Position numbers and translations under genes: made by a program. A DNA stretch of 21,716 bases from Clostridiales bacterium (lineage in GTDB: Bacteria; Bacillota; Clostridia; Christensenellales; Aristaeellaceae), in the NCBI GenBank assembly GCA_004552515.1, contig SFOF01000013.1:1-21716 (forward strand). Direction: 5' to 3'. Under the pieces are notes generated by a model. The model ran no database searches. It saw only the letters and a program-made list of their open reading frames with translations, and was not told the DNA's origin. The number at the start of each line of letters is the position of its first letter. Position 1 is the stretch's first letter. Shown one piece after another: positions 21,397 to 21,716 of the stretch.

Positions 21397-21716
21397 ATGT
21401 TAAAGTACGCCTTTGGCGGCAATACGCCGGAAGAGATATTACAGTTCATGATAGCCATTACGAATGATGCGAAGCATATTACTCTAACTCGAAGCAAGAC
21501 GAAAACATCGGTAACGATGTTCGGAGAGAATGTTTTTGCAATCAGGATAAATAGCCGCACACAGTGTCTTGATACAAGCAACCATATTGTACTTGAATAT
21601 GTGGAAAGGATAGTGGGCGCATCACAAACTAAAGATATTGCACATATCCCACTTATGGTTGAAGAAGAATCCTTGACGCAGATTGAATCAATGGTGACGG
21701 AGGTTTACGAACAATG
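21397..21716 (+). CDS. Unrecognised AT-rich gene, 3' end outside the window
   Basis: ATG 21397, with GGAGGG six bases ahead, opens a frame of 106 codons that is still open at the window edge. The protein begins MLKYAFGGNTPEEILQFMIA and continues with short polar strands (HITLTRSKTKTSVTMF) and an acidic helical part (LMVEEESLTQIESMVTEVY). I recognise no domain. Codon use is distinctly A/T-rich (ATA, AAA, ACA, AGG), unlike the GC-rich neighbours, which suggests recent acquisition; it may open a mobile or accessory region. The strong promoter and ribosome binding site argue for expression. Confidence 0.75.
   Translation, partial: MLKYAFGGNTPEEILQFMIAITNDAKHITLTRSKTKTSVTMFGENVFAIRINSRTQCLDTSNHIVLEYVERIVGASQTKDIAHIPLMVEEESLTQIESMVTEVYEQ

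Overview
The window looks like a chromosomal segment of a GC-rich anaerobic Firmicute (Clostridia, possibly a gut or rumen Christensenellales-type lineage). The reasons are strong AGGAGG-type ribosome binding sites throughout, a rubredoxin-first (reverse) rubrerythrin, an oleate hydratase, MalFG-type sugar permeases without their own ATPase, and near-consensus sigma-A promoters. The lineage is inferred from gene content, not measured. No tRNA, rRNA, CRISPR array, complete insertion sequence or phage module was seen.

Layout. 1-844: a GNAT acetyltransferase gene broken by one in-frame TAA, preceded by a possible 11-codon leader peptide and two mutually exclusive hairpins. 968-4439 (minus): a promoter-driven operon of a glycerophosphodiester phosphodiesterase, a mannitol-1-phosphate-dehydrogenase-like enzyme and a sorbose-1-phosphate-reductase-like enzyme. 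4660-5921 (plus): a zinc-ribbon/TM2/SHOCT membrane protein and reverse rubrerythrin. 5880-6308: an AT-rich scar flanked by two copies of the 3' end of the rubrerythrin gene, holding a small broken ORF. 6407-6770: a degraded glyoxalase-fold (VOC) gene. 6958-9546 (minus): a TetR regulator followed by oleate hydratase.

9667-14262 (plus): a LacI-regulated sugar uptake locus (regulator, secreted binding protein, two permeases) with a promoter and operator-like palindrome in front of lacI and two tandem hairpins between the binding-protein and permease genes. 14368-17208: a small lipoprotein, a YugP-type membrane zinc peptidase, an unrecognised 326-residue protein and a Dabb-domain protein. 17213-20176 (minus): DapA, a Gfo/Idh/MocA oxidoreductase and arylamine N-acetyltransferase. 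20379-21206: a tandem-GNAT protein. 21300-21716: an AT-rich tail with a strong promoter and the 5' part of an unrecognised gene running off the window.

Most of the window is ordinary accessory metabolism of a sugar-using anaerobe. The most unusual parts are the rubrerythrin 3'-end duplication with its AT-rich insert (5880-6308), the phosphodiesterase/polyol-phosphate operon whose MtlD-like member has Arg in place of the catalytic Lys, the leader peptide and anti-ribosome-binding-site fold before the broken GNAT gene, and the related ACTCG...CGAGT palindromes at the transcription starts of lacI and of the phosphodiesterase operon. I did not find a clearly new defence or mobile system.
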